Positions 5,815 to 6,885 of a stretch of DNA of 6,885 nt are shown here, in pieces. The first letter of the stretch is position 1, and each line of letters begins with the position of its first letter. Position numbers and translations under genes: made by a program. The notes under the pieces are model-generated. The model searched no databases. It was not told where the DNA came from and saw nothing but the letters and a program-made list of their open reading frames with translations. Origin of the DNA: Bacillota bacterium (GTDB taxonomy: Bacteria; Bacillota; DTU065); the NCBI GenBank assembly GCA_012842235.1, contig DUTE01000378.1:1-6885 (forward strand), written 5' to 3'.

Positions 5815-6774
5815 ATGCTATGGCGTATAGGTATTGATGGAGGAGGAACAAAAACACTAGGTGTTTTAATTAATGAATCAGGTGAAATAGTAGCAAGAAA
5901 AGAGAGCGGACCGAGCAATTTTTTAAGTGCAGGCTTAGAAACAGCTGTCAAAAACATAGAAACAGTCGTTTATGAGCTCTGTCTTAGGAAAAATCTTTCG
6001 TTAACAGAGGTAAAAATCGGTATTGGTGTAGCTGGTGCAGGTAGAGAGGTCGATAAAAAGATTATCACTGAAGCACTACAAGGCAGAGGTTGGGATTTTA
6101 TCTTAGAAAGTGATGCCTACATTGCTCTTATGGCAGCAACAGAAGGTAAAGATGGTATAGCTGTTATCTCTGGTACTGGTGCTATAGCTTACGGTAAAAA
6201 AGGTAGTACACAGGCAAGAGCTAGTGGTTGGGGTTATCTTTTAGGAGATGAAGGCTCAGGCTACTACATTGGCAGACGTGCTATGATTGAGGCTTGTCGT
6301 TCTTATGATGGAAGAAGCATTCCCTCTAAACTCAATCAGATAGTCTATGATTATTTTGCCTGTGAAAACCAAGATGATTTTGTCCATATAATCTATGAGC
6401 AGCCGCCAATACGTCAACAGGTAGCAGGTTTAACTAGAAAGGTCGCAGAGCTTGCCAACAAAGAACAAGATGCTTTGGCTATTGAGATATTAGAAGATGC
6501 AGCAGCAGAATTAGCGCATTCGGTTGTAACTGTAGCCAAAAAGCTAAATTTAGAAAAAGAGAAATTTCCTCTTGGCCTTATTGGTGGTGTTTTTAAGGCA
6601 GGAGATTATATCATAACACCCTTTAAAGAGAAGGTTCTTAAAAGTTGTCCGTATGCAGAAATTAGTTCATGCAGACATGAGCCTGCAGTAGGGGCAGCTT
6701 TAATGATAGAGCCCAAAATAACCGAAGAAGCTTTAGAAAAATTAAGAGATATTAATAAGCCTAAGGAGGACTAA
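5815..6774 (+). CDS. BadF/BadG-family N-acetylglucosamine/N-acetylmuramic acid kinase
   Basis: This 319-residue cytoplasmic sugar kinase has the ASKHA (actin-like ATPase) fold, normal length for the family. Visible motifs: phosphate-1 loop I-G-I-D-G-G-G-T-K-T (5-14); G-V-A-G-A-G (71-76); L-E-S-D-A-Y-I-A-L (97-105), with D100 as the likely catalytic base; phosphate-2 I-S-G-T-G-A-I-A-Y-G (118-127); G-W-G-Y-L-L-G-D-E-G-S-G-Y-Y-I-G (138-153), characteristic of GlcNAc kinases; adenosine motif G-L-I-G-G-V-F (254-260); and E-P-A-V-G-A-A (289-295). It transfers the ATP gamma-phosphate to the 6-OH of GlcNAc or MurNAc. The stop codon is two bases before murQ. MurQ needs MurNAc-6-phosphate, and a related clostridial kinase, MurK, phosphorylates both MurNAc and GlcNAc, so a MurK-like role in peptidoglycan salvage is the best reading. 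The sequence does not separate the two substrates, hence no gene symbol. Confidence 0.88.
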   Translation: MLWRIGIDGGGTKTLGVLINESGEIVARKESGPSNFLSAGLETAVKNIETVVYELCLRKNLSLTEVKIGIGVAGAGREVDKKIITEALQGRGWDFILESDAYIALMAATEGKDGIAVISGTGAIAYGKKGSTQARASGWGYLLGDEGSGYYIGRRAMIEACRSYDGRSIPSKLNQIVYDYFACENQDDFVHIIYEQPPIRQQVAGLTRKVAELANKEQDALAIEILEDAAAELAHSVVTVAKKLNLEKEKFPLGLIGGVFKAGDYIITPFKEKVLKSCPYAEISSCRHEPAVGAALMIEPKITEEALEKLRDINKPKED

Positions 6775-6776
6775 CT

Positions 6777-6885
6777 ATGAAAGAAAACCTTGGTGCCCTA
6801 GTTACTGAGAGCCAAAATTTAGATTATGTCAATTTAGATGAGATGAACTCTGAAGAGATAGTTCGAGCTATGAATAAAGAGGATA
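6777..6885 (+). CDS. murQ: N-acetylmuramic acid 6-phosphate etherase, N-terminal part (cut by window end)
   Basis: Only the first 36 residues are in the window. L-V-T-E-S-Q-N (8-14), the following L-D-E-M (20-23) and I-V-R-A-M-N-K-E-D (28-36) match the start of MurQ proteins, which carry the pattern (L/I)-(T)-E-x-x-N ... I-D ... I-N-x-E-D. MurQ removes the D-lactyl ether of MurNAc-6-phosphate to give GlcNAc-6-phosphate in the cytoplasm, the key step in reusing MurNAc from the cell wall. AAGGAGGA (6763-6770) overlaps the end of the kinase gene and sits six bases before the ATG, so the pair is translationally close and surely one operon. The SIS-domain active site lies outside the window. Confidence 0.88.
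   Translation, partial: MKENLGALVTESQNLDYVNLDEMNSEEIVRAMNKED

Noticed and set aside
1..6885. CRISPR arrays, tRNA or rRNA genes, toxin-antitoxin pairs
   Set aside because: No regularly spaced direct repeats, tRNA T-arm/anticodon patterns, rRNA sequence or small paired toxin-antitoxin genes were seen on either strand.

Overview
The window is low-GC DNA with strong Shine-Dalgarno sites (AGGAGG, GGAGGTG), U-tailed intrinsic terminators and lipid-free Sec signal peptides. Together with the gene families present (IS30, DUF2325, NADase-type discoidin domain, BadF-type amino-sugar kinase plus MurQ) this points to a low-GC Bacillota (Firmicutes), probably an anaerobe; the genus cannot be fixed from sequence alone.

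Layout. (1) 1-519: remnant of an IS30-family insertion sequence. Its transposase reads on the minus strand but breaks off inside a near-perfect 51-bp inverted repeat, and the missing continuation of the protein lies on the plus strand. This is either a fold-back rearrangement or an assembly/amplification chimera. (2) 577-1119: a secreted single-domain F5/8 type C (discoidin) protein, interrupted by one in-frame TAA, followed by a strong terminator. (3) 1243-2612: the most informative unit, consisting of a consensus promoter, a fluoride (crcB-motif) riboswitch, a mutually exclusive 17-bp terminator, and a CPA2/NHA (SLC9B-like) cation:proton antiporter. (4) 2830-3672: a secreted protein with a NADase-type discoidin (putative glycan-binding) domain, closed by another terminator. 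(5) 3806-6885: a tight three-gene run, encoding a coiled-coil DUF2325 protein with a Rho-like cold-shock/OB segment, a BadF-family N-acetylglucosamine/N-acetylmuramic acid kinase, and the start of MurQ (MurNAc-6-phosphate etherase).

How the parts work together. The antiporter is predicted to be induced only when fluoride stabilises the aptamer and blocks the terminator, so it is probably part of fluoride or ion-stress defence. The kinase-MurQ pair is a PTS-independent peptidoglycan amino-sugar salvage module. The coiled-coil DUF2325 protein is probably co-transcribed with it, though its role is unknown. The two secreted discoidin-fold proteins flank the antiporter but have their own transcription boundaries, so a functional link with it is not shown.

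The strongest observations are the riboswitch-antiporter unit and the unusual architecture of the DUF2325 protein. The left end of the window should be treated with caution.
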